From: Halomonas sp. ALS9
Lineage (GTDB): Bacteria > Pseudomonadota > Gammaproteobacteria > Pseudomonadales > Halomonadaceae
Length of the DNA stretch: 64,000 nt
Assembly (NCBI RefSeq): GCF_001651035.1
Contig: NZ_LXRG01000173.1
Location: 62,001 to 126,000, forward strand
Reading direction: 5' to 3'
The notes beneath the pieces were generated by a model. That model saw nothing but the letters and a program-made list of their open reading frames with translations, searched no databases and was not told where the DNA came from. Within the stretch, counting starts at the first letter, position 1. Each line of letters begins with the position of its first letter. Position numbers and translations under genes: made by a program. Below, one piece after another: positions 1 through 9,299 of the stretch.

Positions 1-49
1 CGTGCGAATCCACGTCACATTACCTGGCTAACGATAAGGAACCGTTGCT

Positions 50-964
50 ATGCCCTTGATGTATTTTCTGCCACCGCTCGCCACCGTGCTTATCTGGTCA
101 GGCAATATGACCATTAACCAGCTTAGCGTAGGTGCCATCGCGCCCAGCAGCATCGCTTTTTTACGCTGGCTGCTCGCCCTGGCGGTGATGACCCCCTTTG
201 TGTTGCCCGCAGCGTTACGCTACCGCGACGAAATCCGCCGCCAGTGGCCTAAACTAGCGCTGCTGGGGCTACTCGGCATGGGGCTATGGCAAGGGCTGGC
301 CTATGTAGCGGCAGAAACCACGACCGCCACCAACATGGGCATTCTCGCCGCCATGGTGCCGCTGCTAACCGTATTGCTTAGCGCGCTGATTCTACGCGAG
401 CCGCCGACCCTGGGCGGTATCGTGGGCGGCGTGCTGGCCTTTGTGGGGGTTACCGTTCTACTCGGGCGTGGCAACCCTCTCTCGCTGCTGCAGTTACAGG
501 TGGCCCTCGGTGATGCACTGATGGTAGTGGCAGCTACCTGCTACGCACTCTATGGCGTAATGCTCAAACGCTGGTCGATGAATTTACCGCCCTGGGTGAT
601 GCTTTACGCCCAAGTCTGTTTTGCAGTGCTGTTCTTATTACCACCTTATTTGATGGGGCCAATGACGCCTATCGATGGCCATAATATCGGGCTGATTGTC
701 TACGCAGGTATTCCTGCCTCGATCATTACCACCTTTTTATGGATGCGTGCGGTGCGCCAGATCGGCGCCAACCAATCAAGTATTTTCATCAACTTAATGC
801 CGCTATTTAGCGCACTGATTGCGATGGCCTTCTTGGGTGAACAAGTGGCGGGGTTCCACTTTGCTGGCGGGCTGCTGATTCTGGCAGGGGTCATCATGGC
901 GCAAACGCTGACACGCCCGTTAACACGGAGTTTAACCTCTGATAAACCGAGCAGCGCCCGATAA
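50..964 (+). CDS. EamA/DMT-family transporter
   Basis: A 304-residue, very hydrophobic inner-membrane protein with about ten predicted helices in two similar halves, the layout of the drug/metabolite transporter superfamily (two EamA domains). The N-terminal half begins with a helix containing IWSGNMTINQ and the second half ends near residue 290 with a short basic tail. Members export amino acids, metabolites or drugs; the substrate cannot be read from the sequence. An AAGGA motif lies a few bases before the ATG. The following GNAT-nitrilase gene starts about 40 bases downstream on the same strand, so co-transcription is possible, but nothing ties the two functions together. Confidence 0.9.
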   Translation: MPLMYFLPPLATVLIWSGNMTINQLSVGAIAPSSIAFLRWLLALAVMTPFVLPAALRYRDEIRRQWPKLALLGLLGMGLWQGLAYVAAETTTATNMGILAAMVPLLTVLLSALILREPPTLGGIVGGVLAFVGVTVLLGRGNPLSLLQLQVALGDALMVVAATCYALYGVMLKRWSMNLPPWVMLYAQVCFAVLFLLPPYLMGPMTPIDGHNIGLIVYAGIPASIITTFLWMRAVRQIGANQSSIFINLMPLFSALIAMAFLGEQVAGFHFAGGLLILAGVIMAQTLTRPLTRSLTSDKPSSAR

Positions 965-1006
965 TGCTAGAATGGCGGTCGATTTCTAACGCTGGGAAGC
1001 CCTGAT

Positions 1007-2575
1007 ATGTCCCTGGAAGAACTGCATCTTAATCTGCGCAACCTAATGAGCGATGACTACGATCAGCTCAAGGCATTGATGGACGCCGTCTATCACGATA
1101 TCGGCGGCGCATGGCCGAAGCGCACCATCGACAAATTAATCCAGGAATTCCCCGACGGCCAAATAGCCATTGAAGACGATGGCCTTCTGGTGGGCGTAGC
1201 GCTCACCGTGCAGGTGGATTACGACGAATTCTCCAACCCGCATAAGTACGATGACCTGATTGGCCATCGCGAGATCATCCTCAACGATGAGGATGGCGAT
1301 GCCATGTACGGGCTGGATGTGCTGATTCACCCGGATTACCGGGGCTACCGCCTGGGCCGCCGCCTTTACGAAGCGCGTAAAGAGCTATGCCGCTCCATGA
1401 ACCTGCGGGCGATTCTTGCCGGTGGGCGGATTCCTGAGTACCACCAGCACGCTGATGAACTCACGCCCGCTCAATATATCGATAAAGTCTCGCGTAAAGA
1501 GATCTACGATCCGATCCTCTCTTTTCAACAGGCTAATGATTTCCAGGTAAAGCGCCTACTGCGCAAATACCTGCCCGAAGATGAGCAGTCTCGCGGTTAC
1601 GCCACCCTGCTTGAGTGGAATAACATTCTGTTTGAGCCCGCGGCCAGCGTGCTCGACAACAAGCCGACCCAGGTGCGGGTGGGCGCAGTTCAGTGGCAGA
1701 TGCGTGAGTTTTCATCGGTGGAAGCCGCGCTTCAGCAGATCGAATATTTCGTAGACGCGCTTTCCGACTACCAGAGTGACTTTGCAGTATTCCCAGAGCT
1801 GTTCTACGCACCGCTTATGGGTCTTCAGGATCGCGATGCGCAGAAAGATCAAATGGGCGCGATTCGCTTTTTAGCCGGCTTCACCGAACGCTTTAAAACT
1901 GAACTGTCGCGTATGGCGGTCTCCTACAACATCAATATTGTCGGCGGCTCGATGATTGAAGTGGGTGACGATGACCGCCTCTACAACATCGCTTACCTGT
2001 TCCACCGCGACGGCAGCGTTGAGCGCCAGGCCAAGCTGCATATTACGCCTCAAGAGCGCCGCGACTGGGTGATTGAGGGCGGCGATGAGCTACAGGTGTT
2101 TGATACCGATGCAGGTCGCGTGGGCATCCTGATCTGCTACGACGTGGAGTTCCCGGAGCTTGGCCGCCTGCTGGCCGACCAGGATATGGATATTCTGTTT
2201 GTGCCTTTCTGGACCGACACCAAAAACGGTTACCTGCGGGTGCGCCACTGCAGCCAAGCCCGGGCGATTGAAAACGAGTGCTACGTGGTGCTCTGCGGCA
2301 GCGTCGGCAACCTACCTTCGATTGAAAACCTGGATATCCAGTACGCCCAATCGGCGGTGTTCTCACCGTCTGACTTCGCCTTCCCCCACGATGCGGTGCT
2401 GGCGGAAACCACACCCAACACCGAGATGATCTTCTTCTCGGATCTGGATCTTACTCGCCTGACGGTGGTACGTGCCGAAGGCTCGGTGACCAACCTGAAA
2501 GACCGCCGCAAGGATCTGTTTGATCTGCGCTGGCGCGACTGGTCGTGGAAATCGGGCGCGAATCTCGAAGAGTGA
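1007..2575 (+). CDS. GNAT acetyltransferase-carbon-nitrogen hydrolase fusion
   Basis: A 522-residue two-domain protein. Residues about 1-200 form a GNAT N-acetyltransferase domain, with the acetyl-CoA loop around RGYRLGRRLYEA. Residues about 220-500 form a nitrilase/amidase domain with the catalytic triad in place: Glu264 in FPELFYAP, Lys343 in AKLHITP and Cys377 in LICYDVEFPE. The fusion is a recognised family in proteobacteria, annotated as bifunctional GNAT/carbon-nitrogen hydrolase; the physiological substrate is unknown. The length fits the full-length family and both halves look intact. A strong hairpin follows directly and ends the transcript. Confidence 0.93.
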   Translation: MSLEELHLNLRNLMSDDYDQLKALMDAVYHDIGGAWPKRTIDKLIQEFPDGQIAIEDDGLLVGVALTVQVDYDEFSNPHKYDDLIGHREIILNDEDGDAMYGLDVLIHPDYRGYRLGRRLYEARKELCRSMNLRAILAGGRIPEYHQHADELTPAQYIDKVSRKEIYDPILSFQQANDFQVKRLLRKYLPEDEQSRGYATLLEWNNILFEPAASVLDNKPTQVRVGAVQWQMREFSSVEAALQQIEYFVDALSDYQSDFAVFPELFYAPLMGLQDRDAQKDQMGAIRFLAGFTERFKTELSRMAVSYNINIVGGSMIEVGDDDRLYNIAYLFHRDGSVERQAKLHITPQERRDWVIEGGDELQVFDTDAGRVGILICYDVEFPELGRLLADQDMDILFVPFWTDTKNGYLRVRHCSQARAIENECYVVLCGSVGNLPSIENLDIQYAQSAVFSPSDFAFPHDAVLAETTPNTEMIFFSDLDLTRLTVVRAEGSVTNLKDRRKDLFDLRWRDWSWKSGANLEE

Positions 2576-2590
2576 GGTGTTAAATATACG

Positions 2591-2622
2591 ATAACGCCGC
2601 CCAATGGGGCGGCGTTGTTATT
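2591..2622. terminator. Bidirectional rho-independent terminator
   Basis: A perfect 10-bp stem (AACGCCGCCC at 2593-2602 with GGGCGGCGTT at 2607-2616) and a 4-base loop, followed by a T-rich stretch on the plus strand. It lies between two convergent genes and can serve both. Confidence 0.85.
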
Positions 2623-2643
2623 TCTAAAACTGCCTTAGAAGGT

Positions 2644-2943
2644 TCAATCAGGCCAAACGAGGTGGGCTGGCACGCGTCCTTTGGCATCGAACAGCACGCC
2701 TTCATCGCGCAGTTTGCGGTGCTGGCGCTCGGCGCCGCCGTGATCGGCAAGCTTCAAAGAGGAGGCAATCACGCGATGCCAGGGCAACTGGTGGCCATCC
2801 GGCAGGTGGCGCATCGCTGAACCGACCATGCGCGGCGTAGCGCCTTCGGTCATCGCAGCAATGCGGCCATAGGTCGTCACCCGCCCCGGCGGAATCTGAT
2901 CGACAATGGTGTAGATCTGTTCGAGCAACTCCGGCCGGGCCAT
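2644..2943 (-). CDS. Alkyltransferase-like (ATL) DNA-binding protein
   Basis: A 99-residue protein of the MGMT/Ogt C-terminal domain family. The motif that carries the methyl-acceptor cysteine in true alkyltransferases (PCHRV) reads PWHRV here, with Trp55 in place of Cys. This marks the ATL subgroup, which binds O6-alkylguanine without removing the alkyl group and channels it to nucleotide excision repair. The helix-turn-helix DNA-binding part (VTTYGRIAAM, residues about 22-31) and the arginine-finger region (TPRMVGSAMR) are present. The length is normal for ATL proteins. The nearest neighbour on the same strand is an FMN azoreductase, which gives no functional hint. Confidence 0.92.
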   Translation of the reverse strand: MARPELLEQIYTIVDQIPPGRVTTYGRIAAMTEGATPRMVGSAMRHLPDGHQLPWHRVIASSLKLADHGGAERQHRKLRDEGVLFDAKGRVPAHLVWPD

Positions 2944-2994
2944 GTGATTATCCTTATTCCTTAAACTATTCCTTGAGGGCGCTTATGAGCGTGC

Positions 2995-3603
2995 TTAAAG
3001 CCCCTCAACCAATTGATCGATCGCTTGGAAGGCTTCTTTAAGGGCAGTTGCGCGATGCTGGTCACCCATGTTCAGGCCTTCTGCGTAAACCACGTCTACA
3101 TCGGTAATGCCCATCAAGCCTAGCATGGTTTTCAGGTGGGGCGTTTGGCTATCAAGTTCGGTGCCTGCGTACTGACCGCCCCGCGCGGCAAGAATAATCG
3201 CCCGCTTGCCTTCCACCAAGCCTTGAGGGCCATTTTCGGTATAGCGGAAGGTTTCACCGGCACGCAGTACTCGGTCAAACCACGCCTTCAGTTGCGAAGG
3301 AATTCCCAGGTTATACATCGGCACCGCAATCACCAGTACATCATTAGCATGCAGCTCAGCCAACAAGCCATCCGAGCGAGCGGCTAAAACCTGCTGCTCA
3401 GCAGTACGCTCTGCGGCCGCCACTTGCCAAGCATCTAGTTCACTAATATCCAAATGGGGCAGCGCGTTCTTGACGACATCACGCTGGGTGACCTCAATAC
3501 CATTACGGGCATTAGCCTGTTCGATAAAGCGATTCGCCAACGCATTAGATTGGCCGTTTTCAGCCAAAATCGATGAGGTAATCACCAGGGCACGAGTCGT
3601 CAT
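2995..3603 (-). CDS. azoR: FMN-dependent NADH azoreductase
   Basis: A flavodoxin-like fold enzyme of about 202 residues that reduces azo compounds and quinones with NAD(P)H through bound FMN. The start at MTTRALVITS is preferred because the family begins with this first beta strand; an upstream in-frame ATG at 3621 would add six residues. Recognisable segments are the FMN-binding PMYNLGIPSQLKAWFDRV and the AARGGQY loop. The length matches AzoR (about 200 residues). It is probably expressed alone. Confidence 0.93.
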   Translation of the reverse strand: MTTRALVITSSILAENGQSNALANRFIEQANARNGIEVTQRDVVKNALPHLDISELDAWQVAAAERTAEQQVLAARSDGLLAELHANDVLVIAVPMYNLGIPSQLKAWFDRVLRAGETFRYTENGPQGLVEGKRAIILAARGGQYAGTELDSQTPHLKTMLGLMGITDVDVVYAEGLNMGDQHRATALKEAFQAIDQLVEGL

Positions 3604-3726
3604 GGAAAGCTCCAAAATCATTAAGGGGAAGGAATGGGAGCTATTCTACGGCGCTTTCCAAAAAGCAAAAGCGCAACGTTTTCAGACTTGTATTCGATTA
3701 AATCGAATTATACAACGGCCAACCAT

Positions 3727-3756
3727 AAGCCCCGCGACGCAAAATGCGAGGCGGGG
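3727..3756 (-). terminator. Possible terminator hairpin after the AGCS gene
   Basis: GCCCCGC and GCGGGGC form a GC-rich stem around a smaller internal inverted repeat. It lies downstream of the minus-strand symporter gene. No long T-run follows on the minus strand, so termination is only probable. Confidence 0.4.
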
Positions 3757-3780
3757 CGCAGCCAGTATATGCAACGGCTA

Positions 3781-3823
3781 TAGTTCGATTACCTCAGTTC
3801 GATTACCTCAGTTCAATTACTTC
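3781..3823. repeat. Short tandem repeat, 15-bp unit
   Basis: The unit AGTTCGATTACCTC occurs twice exactly and a third time in degenerate form, reaching the 3' end of the symporter gene. It looks like replication slippage; no function is evident. Confidence 0.6.
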
Positions 3824-5274
3824 TTGGGCCAAGCCTTAGGATCAACTTTATTAACCAGCTTGGGAAAGCGGCTAGGATCAAATACCGGTTCTTTGCCCGC
3901 TTTTAGCTGTATTTCATAGTCGCGAAATAGCGCGAAAGCTACCGGTGAGAGCATTAAAATGGCGACCAAGTTAATAATCGCCATCATGCCCATAGAGAGG
4001 TCAGCAAAGTTCCAGATCGCCCCTAGGCTTGCCACCGAACCGACCATAATCATCGCCAACACTGCCAGGCGGTAAATAAACACGGCAACCGGCGCGCGGC
4101 GTCCGGCCAGGTACTCAATGTTGGACTCGCCGTAGGAATAGTTGGCTATCACCGAGGTAAATGCAAACAGCAGAATCGCCACCGCGATAAACATGCCGCC
4201 CCAATCGCCCACATGGCTGGACAGCGCCATTTGGGTCAACTGAATGCCGTTGCTCTCCTCACCCGCCATCAGCTCCGGCCCAGCCATAATGATGATGGCC
4301 GCCGTGGCCGTGCAGATCACCAGGGTATCCAGAAACACACCCAACATTTGAATAAAGCCCTGGGCAGCAGGATGATCTGGCCGCGTAGAGGCCGTGGCTG
4401 CCGCATTGGGTGCCGAGCCCATGCCTGCTTCATTGGAAAATAGCCCGCGCTGAATGCCGTTCATGATGGCCTGAGAGACCGCATAGCCCACCGCGCCACC
4501 GGCAGCCTGCTCGAAACCAAACGCACTGCGCACAATGGTCATTATGGCGGTGGGCAAGTCGCTGATATTTAGACCCACTACTACCAATGCCAGGATCAGG
4601 TAAAGCAGCGCCATAAGCGGCACAACAAGCTCAGCCACCTTGGCAATCGACTTTAAACCGCCAAAGATGATCGGTGCCACTACGACCATCAAAACTAACC
4701 CCATGGCCCAGGTGGGAACGGCAAACGCCTGCTCCATGGCCTGGGCGATAGAGTTGGCCTGAACGCTGTTAAACGCCAACCCAAAGGCAATAATCAAACA
4801 GATGGAAAACAGCACAGCCAGCCAGCGCAATCCCAGGCCACGCTCAATATAACGTGCGGGGCCACCACGGAAGGTGTTATCACCGTGGTCGGTTTTATAC
4901 GCCTGAGCCAAGGTTGACTCTACAAAGCTGGTGGCCATCCCCACCATGGCGGTCATCCACATCCAGAAAATGGCCCCAGGGCCACCCAAAGAGATAGCGA
5001 CCGCGACCCCCGCCAAGTTACCCGTACCGACTCGTGCCGCCAAACTGGTGGAGAGCGCTTGAAACGAAGAGATACCACCATTTGATTGGCGAGAGCTGCC
5101 CAGCAACTTAAACATATGGCCGAAATAGCGCAGCTGAATACCGCGGGTCATCACCGTGAAATAGAGACCGGCACCAATCAGCAGGTAAATCAGCACGCTG
5201 CCCCAGAGCAAGCCATTACCGCGATCCACCAGCGAGGTGAGCAACGGAGGAAGAGTAAAGTCCATGAAAAACAC
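3817..5274 (-). CDS. Sodium:alanine/glycine symporter (AGCS family)
   Basis: A 485-residue inner-membrane protein with about eleven helices that imports alanine or glycine with Na+ or H+. The AGCS signature is visible around residues 85-110 (AARVGTGNLAGVAVAISLGG), as is the later NEAGMGSAPNAAATA segment. The length is normal for the family. It lies convergent to nothing and upstream of azoR, apparently as a single-gene unit. Sodium-coupled uptake would suit a marine or halophilic host. Confidence 0.93.
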   Translation of the reverse strand: MFFMDFTLPPLLTSLVDRGNGLLWGSVLIYLLIGAGLYFTVMTRGIQLRYFGHMFKLLGSSRQSNGGISSFQALSTSLAARVGTGNLAGVAVAISLGGPGAIFWMWMTAMVGMATSFVESTLAQAYKTDHGDNTFRGGPARYIERGLGLRWLAVLFSICLIIAFGLAFNSVQANSIAQAMEQAFAVPTWAMGLVLMVVVAPIIFGGLKSIAKVAELVVPLMALLYLILALVVVGLNISDLPTAIMTIVRSAFGFEQAAGGAVGYAVSQAIMNGIQRGLFSNEAGMGSAPNAAATASTRPDHPAAQGFIQMLGVFLDTLVICTATAAIIIMAGPELMAGEESNGIQLTQMALSSHVGDWGGMFIAVAILLFAFTSVIANYSYGESNIEYLAGRRAPVAVFIYRLAVLAMIMVGSVASLGAIWNFADLSMGMMAIINLVAILMLSPVAFALFRDYEIQLKAGKEPVFDPSRFPKLVNKVDPKAWPKK

Positions 5275-5366
5275 ACCTTTTTAAACAATGAAGGCGCATC
5301 ATTCTTCACGGTTGCACCAAAATGGCAAGAAAATTGGCAAAAAGACGTTAAGACAGCAATAACCAC

Positions 5367-6233
5367 TTACCCTATTGAAGCGCACAGCCACTCCCACACC
5401 AAGGCGGCTTCGTCGCTAACATGGCGTCGGCTAGGGCGCACCAGCCAGAAGCGTTCATCGCTGGGTACACTGAGCTCAAAAGGCGCCACCAAATCCGTAC
5501 GCTGTTCCATTAAGCGGCGGTGGGTTAGCGCGATCCCCCCACTTTGGCTAGCCAGGGCTAGCGTCATCACCTGGTTGTCGCAAGTCAGCGACCAGCACTG
5601 TGCCTCCAAATGGGCAACCCCCGCTTCGTGTAGCCACCCCGGCCACCCTACGCCAAACCCGACTGCGTGAAGCAGCGTATGCCCCGCCAAATCACTTGGC
5701 GCAGTTAGCGTCTGCGCCAAGGCTTGCGAGCAAACAGGCAGCAGTTGCTCCTCGCCTAGCGGCTGCATTTCAACGCCCGTCCACTCTCCTTTGCCATAGC
5801 GAATCTCGATATCCGCCCCTTCAGGGCCAAAGTCATCGGGCCAAATAGCGCTTACCACACGAATCGCCACCGGCGTGTGCGCACGGTGGAAAGCTATTAA
5901 ACGCGGCGCCAGCCACGACTGCTGAATCGCAGGTGTGGCTCGCAGCGTTACCGGCTGCTCAGCTGTGCTGCCAAAGACTTCCAAGGTACCTTCGCTAATG
6001 CGCACAAAGGCATCGTGAATGCTCGGTAGCCACGCCTGCCCGGCGGGAGTGAGCGTTAAGCTGCGCGCATGACGCACAAACAGCTTCTGCCCCACACGGT
6101 CTTCCAGCAAGCGAACGCGCTGGCTAATCGCAGCCTGAGTGACGCCCAGCTCATTTCCCGCGGCGGTAAAACTCAACGTGCGCGCCGCAGATTCAAAGGC
6201 TTGTAACCATAGCAATGGCGGTAATTGACTCAT
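5367..6233 (-). CDS. LysR-type transcriptional regulator
   Basis: A 288-residue LysR regulator with an N-terminal winged helix-turn-helix (ALSFTAAGNELGVTQAAISQRV, roughly residues 17-38) and a C-terminal effector-binding domain. The HTH resembles the GcvA-like group. It is transcribed away from the gamma-butyrobetaine dioxygenase gene across a spacer of about 140 bases, the usual arrangement when a LysR protein controls its neighbour. The effector is unknown; gamma-butyrobetaine or carnitine is an inference from context. Confidence 0.9.
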   Translation of the reverse strand: MSQLPPLLWLQAFESAARTLSFTAAGNELGVTQAAISQRVRLLEDRVGQKLFVRHARSLTLTPAGQAWLPSIHDAFVRISEGTLEVFGSTAEQPVTLRATPAIQQSWLAPRLIAFHRAHTPVAIRVVSAIWPDDFGPEGADIEIRYGKGEWTGVEMQPLGEEQLLPVCSQALAQTLTAPSDLAGHTLLHAVGFGVGWPGWLHEAGVAHLEAQCWSLTCDNQVMTLALASQSGGIALTHRRLMEQRTDLVAPFELSVPSDERFWLVRPSRRHVSDEAALVWEWLCASIG

Positions 6234-6371
6234 GAAAAAGTGACCTATAAGTAAAATGACACCTTAGGGGTCAGATTAATCGTTTGTCACTGCCGTTGCT
6301 ACTCCGCATCCTAGACACCATCTACGCACCCCCCTTATGTAATGCCGTTGAGGGAGCGAATCGGAGTTTTA

Positions 6372-7550
6372 ATGAATAGCGCAGCACAGACCACACTCAC
6401 GACACCTCATTCCCACGCCCCAGAGATGGGCGAATTAAGTCCTTATCAAGCGGGCCCGATACTCACTCAAGCGATGCTGACTCAAAAGGGCGTGGCGCTG
6501 AACTGGCAAGATGGCCAACAAACCACCCTGCCCCTGATTTGGCTGCGCGACCACTGCGCCTGCCCGGCCTGCCGTCACCCGCAGACCCGCGAACGGCTCT
6601 ACCTGCCCCTTGAGGCAATCACTGAACCTCCCAGCGTGGCGCTACAGGATGGGCACTTACACCTGAAATGGCCGGATGGCCATGCCAGTGCCTTTCATAG
6701 TGGCTGGCTTTACCAGCGCCGTCCCGAAGCTAAGCAGATGAATACCGAGCCCAACACCCAGCCCTGGGTAGATAATTTCGCCCCGGAGCGCATCCGCCAT
6801 AGTGATTTTCTTACCCCGCAGGGCGAGAAAGCCTGGCTCACCGCAATGCTGCGTGACGGCTTGGCGCTGATCACCGATGGCCCCTTGATAGAAGAAGAAG
6901 TGAGCCGCTTAGCTGAACGTATTGGCCCCCTGCGCGCCACCAATTTTGGCGCCCGCTTTGACGTACGCTCTAAACCCAACCCCAATAACGCGGCCTATAC
7001 CGCAGTGGGATTACCGCTGCATATTGACCTGCCCAACTGGCGGCAGCCGCCGGATATTCAGTTGCTCTATTGCCTGCAAAACGGCGCCAGCGGCGGCGAA
7101 TCGCTGTTTGCCGATGGTGCGCGGGTTGTAGACGCTTTGCGCCAGCAGTCTCCAGAAGCGCTGGCGATTCTCAGCGAAACACCGATTGATTTTCGCTTTC
7201 AGGATGAAACCCACGATATTTCTATGCGGGCACCTGTGATCACCCTGGATAGCGCGGGCAACTTGGTCGAAATGCGCTTAAACAACTGGATTCGCGATGC
7301 CCTGCACCTGCCGGTAGAGCAGATGGAGGCCTGGTACAGCGCCTACGCCTTACTGTGGAAACTGTTTCATAGCGAAGCACACCAACTGGAGTTCACTCTT
7401 CTCCCCGGCCAGATGGTGGCATTTGATAATCGCCGAGTACTGCATGGACGCCGCGAGTTCGATCCCAACAGCGGCGCACGCCATTTACAGGGCACCTATT
7501 TAGACCGCGACATGCTGGCCTCACGCCTTCGCGTGCTAGCCCGCAGCTAG
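6372..7550 (+). CDS. Gamma-butyrobetaine dioxygenase-like Fe(II)/2-oxoglutarate enzyme
   Basis: About 392 residues. The N-terminal part is a small DUF971-type domain with zinc-like cysteines (RDHCACPACRH). The C-terminal part is a TauD/TfdA dioxygenase whose iron ligands are visible: His217 and Asp219 in LHIDL and the distal His358 in VLHGRREF. This two-domain layout is that of gamma-butyrobetaine hydroxylase (BBOX), which makes L-carnitine. The start at 6372 is chosen because CGGAG lies just before it; an earlier ATG at 6342 lacks a good ribosome site. The next gene encodes a betaine-type binding protein, which supports a quaternary-amine substrate. Confidence 0.88.
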   Translation: MNSAAQTTLTTPHSHAPEMGELSPYQAGPILTQAMLTQKGVALNWQDGQQTTLPLIWLRDHCACPACRHPQTRERLYLPLEAITEPPSVALQDGHLHLKWPDGHASAFHSGWLYQRRPEAKQMNTEPNTQPWVDNFAPERIRHSDFLTPQGEKAWLTAMLRDGLALITDGPLIEEEVSRLAERIGPLRATNFGARFDVRSKPNPNNAAYTAVGLPLHIDLPNWRQPPDIQLLYCLQNGASGGESLFADGARVVDALRQQSPEALAILSETPIDFRFQDETHDISMRAPVITLDSAGNLVEMRLNNWIRDALHLPVEQMEAWYSAYALLWKLFHSEAHQLEFTLLPGQMVAFDNRRVLHGRREFDPNSGARHLQGTYLDRDMLASRLRVLARS

Positions 7551-7579
7551 TCGATTATAAAACCAAGCAAGGAGATCCT

Positions 7580-8518
7580 ATGACACACCTCAAACCTCTC
7601 GCCTCAGGCATCGCCCTCGCCACCACCGCGCTATTCGCCTCAGCGGCGCAGGCGGACGACCAAACCCTGGACTTCGGTGTCCCCGCCTGGCCCGGCATTA
7701 CCGTCAAGACGGCCATCGCCGAGCAGTTATTAAACCCACTGGGCTACGAGACCAGCACCCAGGAAATCGGCCTGCAGGTGATTTACCAAGGCATTGAAAG
7801 CGGCGATATCGATGCGTTCCTGGGAGCTTGGCTGCCGGCTCAACGAGAAATGTTTAATCCCCGTAAAGAGTCAGGTGTACTAATCGATGTCGCCAATAAC
7901 GTCGATGGCGCACAAATGACCCTGGCGGTACCGGAATACCTGTACGAGAGCGGCATTCAGAGCTTTGCTGATTTAGACGAACATCGTGAACAGTTCGATG
8001 GCGAAATCTATGGCTTTGGCGCGGGCTCCGCCGCCAGCGAGATTCTCCACAATGCTATCGACAACGATACCTGGGGGTTAGGCGACTGGCAGATCGTCGA
8101 TACCAGTGAAGTAGGCATGCTTTCCGCTGCACGTGATGCCATTTCCCGCGAGGAACCAATTGTCTGGGTAGGCTGGACGCCTCACTGGATGAACCTTGAA
8201 CTGCCCATGCGCTACCTGGAAGATCCCGAAGATCTGTTCGGTGAGAACAACGGTGAAAGCGATGTGCTGACGCTACTGCGCGGCGACTATGCCGATGCCA
8301 ACCCCAATTTAGTCACGTTCTTTGAACAGTTCACCTTCACTGCCGAAGAGCAGAGCTGGATGATTCAAGCCTATGGCCAGGAAGAGCAGGACCTTGCAGC
8401 GGTGGCCGAGCAGTGGATCACTGAGCACCCAGAGCGTATCGAAGCAGTGCTGGCTGACGTTACCACCACTGACGGCGACCCCGCATGGCCGGTCATTGAA
8501 GCGCAGCTCAACAACTAG
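7580..8518 (+). CDS. Glycine betaine/choline-type ABC transporter substrate-binding protein
   Basis: A 312-residue periplasmic protein with a Sec signal peptide (roughly residues 1-25, cleavage after AQA) and an OpuAC/ProX-type domain. Tryptophans that could build an aromatic cage for a trimethylammonium group are prominent (VPAWPGI, GAWLPA, WVGWTPHWM). A good AAGGAG site precedes the ATG. It lies about 30 bases after the gamma-butyrobetaine dioxygenase gene, so it probably binds gamma-butyrobetaine, carnitine or choline. No ATPase or permease is adjacent; it must work with a transporter encoded elsewhere. Confidence 0.9.
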   Translation: MTHLKPLASGIALATTALFASAAQADDQTLDFGVPAWPGITVKTAIAEQLLNPLGYETSTQEIGLQVIYQGIESGDIDAFLGAWLPAQREMFNPRKESGVLIDVANNVDGAQMTLAVPEYLYESGIQSFADLDEHREQFDGEIYGFGAGSAASEILHNAIDNDTWGLGDWQIVDTSEVGMLSAARDAISREEPIVWVGWTPHWMNLELPMRYLEDPEDLFGENNGESDVLTLLRGDYADANPNLVTFFEQFTFTAEEQSWMIQAYGQEEQDLAAVAEQWITEHPERIEAVLADVTTTDGDPAWPVIEAQLNN

Positions 8519-8594
8519 CCCTTAGTGTAAAAGCGCCTTCATCCCATCGGACGGCTAGCGTATGCTAGCGCTTTTTTCGCCGATGGGAGTGGGT

Positions 8595-9299
8595 ATGTCA
8601 CGGACACTGCTTAAGGGCGTTGGCCTGCTGGTCGTCGTTGTGCTGCTAGGTATCATGTGGCATTTACTGCAGCGCTACGACCTGCTCACCCAGGCGCGCC
8701 TTAGTGAGTTGATTGGTTACATCCGCCAATGGCGTAACGCCCCTTGGATGTTTGCCGCGGTGATGGGCGTTTACACCAGCGCCCTGCTGGTGATGTTTCC
8801 CCTTAGCCTTCTCGTGGTCGTGACAGGCTTACTGTTTGGCCCAGTGTGGGGGCTCGTCTACGCCACGCTGGGAACGCTGTCTTCGTCGGTGGTCTCTTAC
8901 TGGGTGGGGCACTGGTTGGGCCGTGAGGCGCTAATGCGTTATGGCGGCCAACATCTACGCGGTTTATCTGGCTATCTATCCAAGCGCGGCATTCGAACCA
9001 TGACGGTGATCAACCTGCTGCCGCTCGCCCCGTTCACACTCACCAATATGCTGGCGGGCGCTTTCCACCTTAAATTTCGCGACTATATGATCGGCTCCAC
9101 TCTGGGCATTGTGCCGGGGCTGGCGGCGGTGATTCTACTCGGTAGCCAGCTAGGTGCCTTGTTCACCGCCGCGTCGGCCAAGGAAATCGTTCTAGCGGCT
9201 GTCGGACTCGCTGCTGGGGTTGGCCTGTTAATAGGCCTTAAACGTTATGCCAACCGGCGCCAAGCCTCCAAAAAACCGTCTCATCGCGAAGGAGAGTGA
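8595..9299 (+). CDS. TVP38/TMEM64 (DedA-like, SNARE-associated) membrane protein
   Basis: About 234 residues with five or six hydrophobic segments. It carries the VTT-domain signature of this superfamily: a GHWLGREALMRYGG stretch and the re-entrant LLPLAPFTLTNMLAGAF segment. Family members are linked to lipid handling and membrane homeostasis. The start at 8595 is preferred, because an upstream ATG at 8562 lies inside a hairpin-rich spacer while 8595 has a GGGAG-type site. The 3' end overlaps the convergent glycosyltransferase gene by about 19 bases. Confidence 0.85.
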   Translation: MSRTLLKGVGLLVVVVLLGIMWHLLQRYDLLTQARLSELIGYIRQWRNAPWMFAAVMGVYTSALLVMFPLSLLVVVTGLLFGPVWGLVYATLGTLSSSVVSYWVGHWLGREALMRYGGQHLRGLSGYLSKRGIRTMTVINLLPLAPFTLTNMLAGAFHLKFRDYMIGSTLGIVPGLAAVILLGSQLGALFTAASAKEIVLAAVGLAAGVGLLIGLKRYANRRQASKKPSHREGE

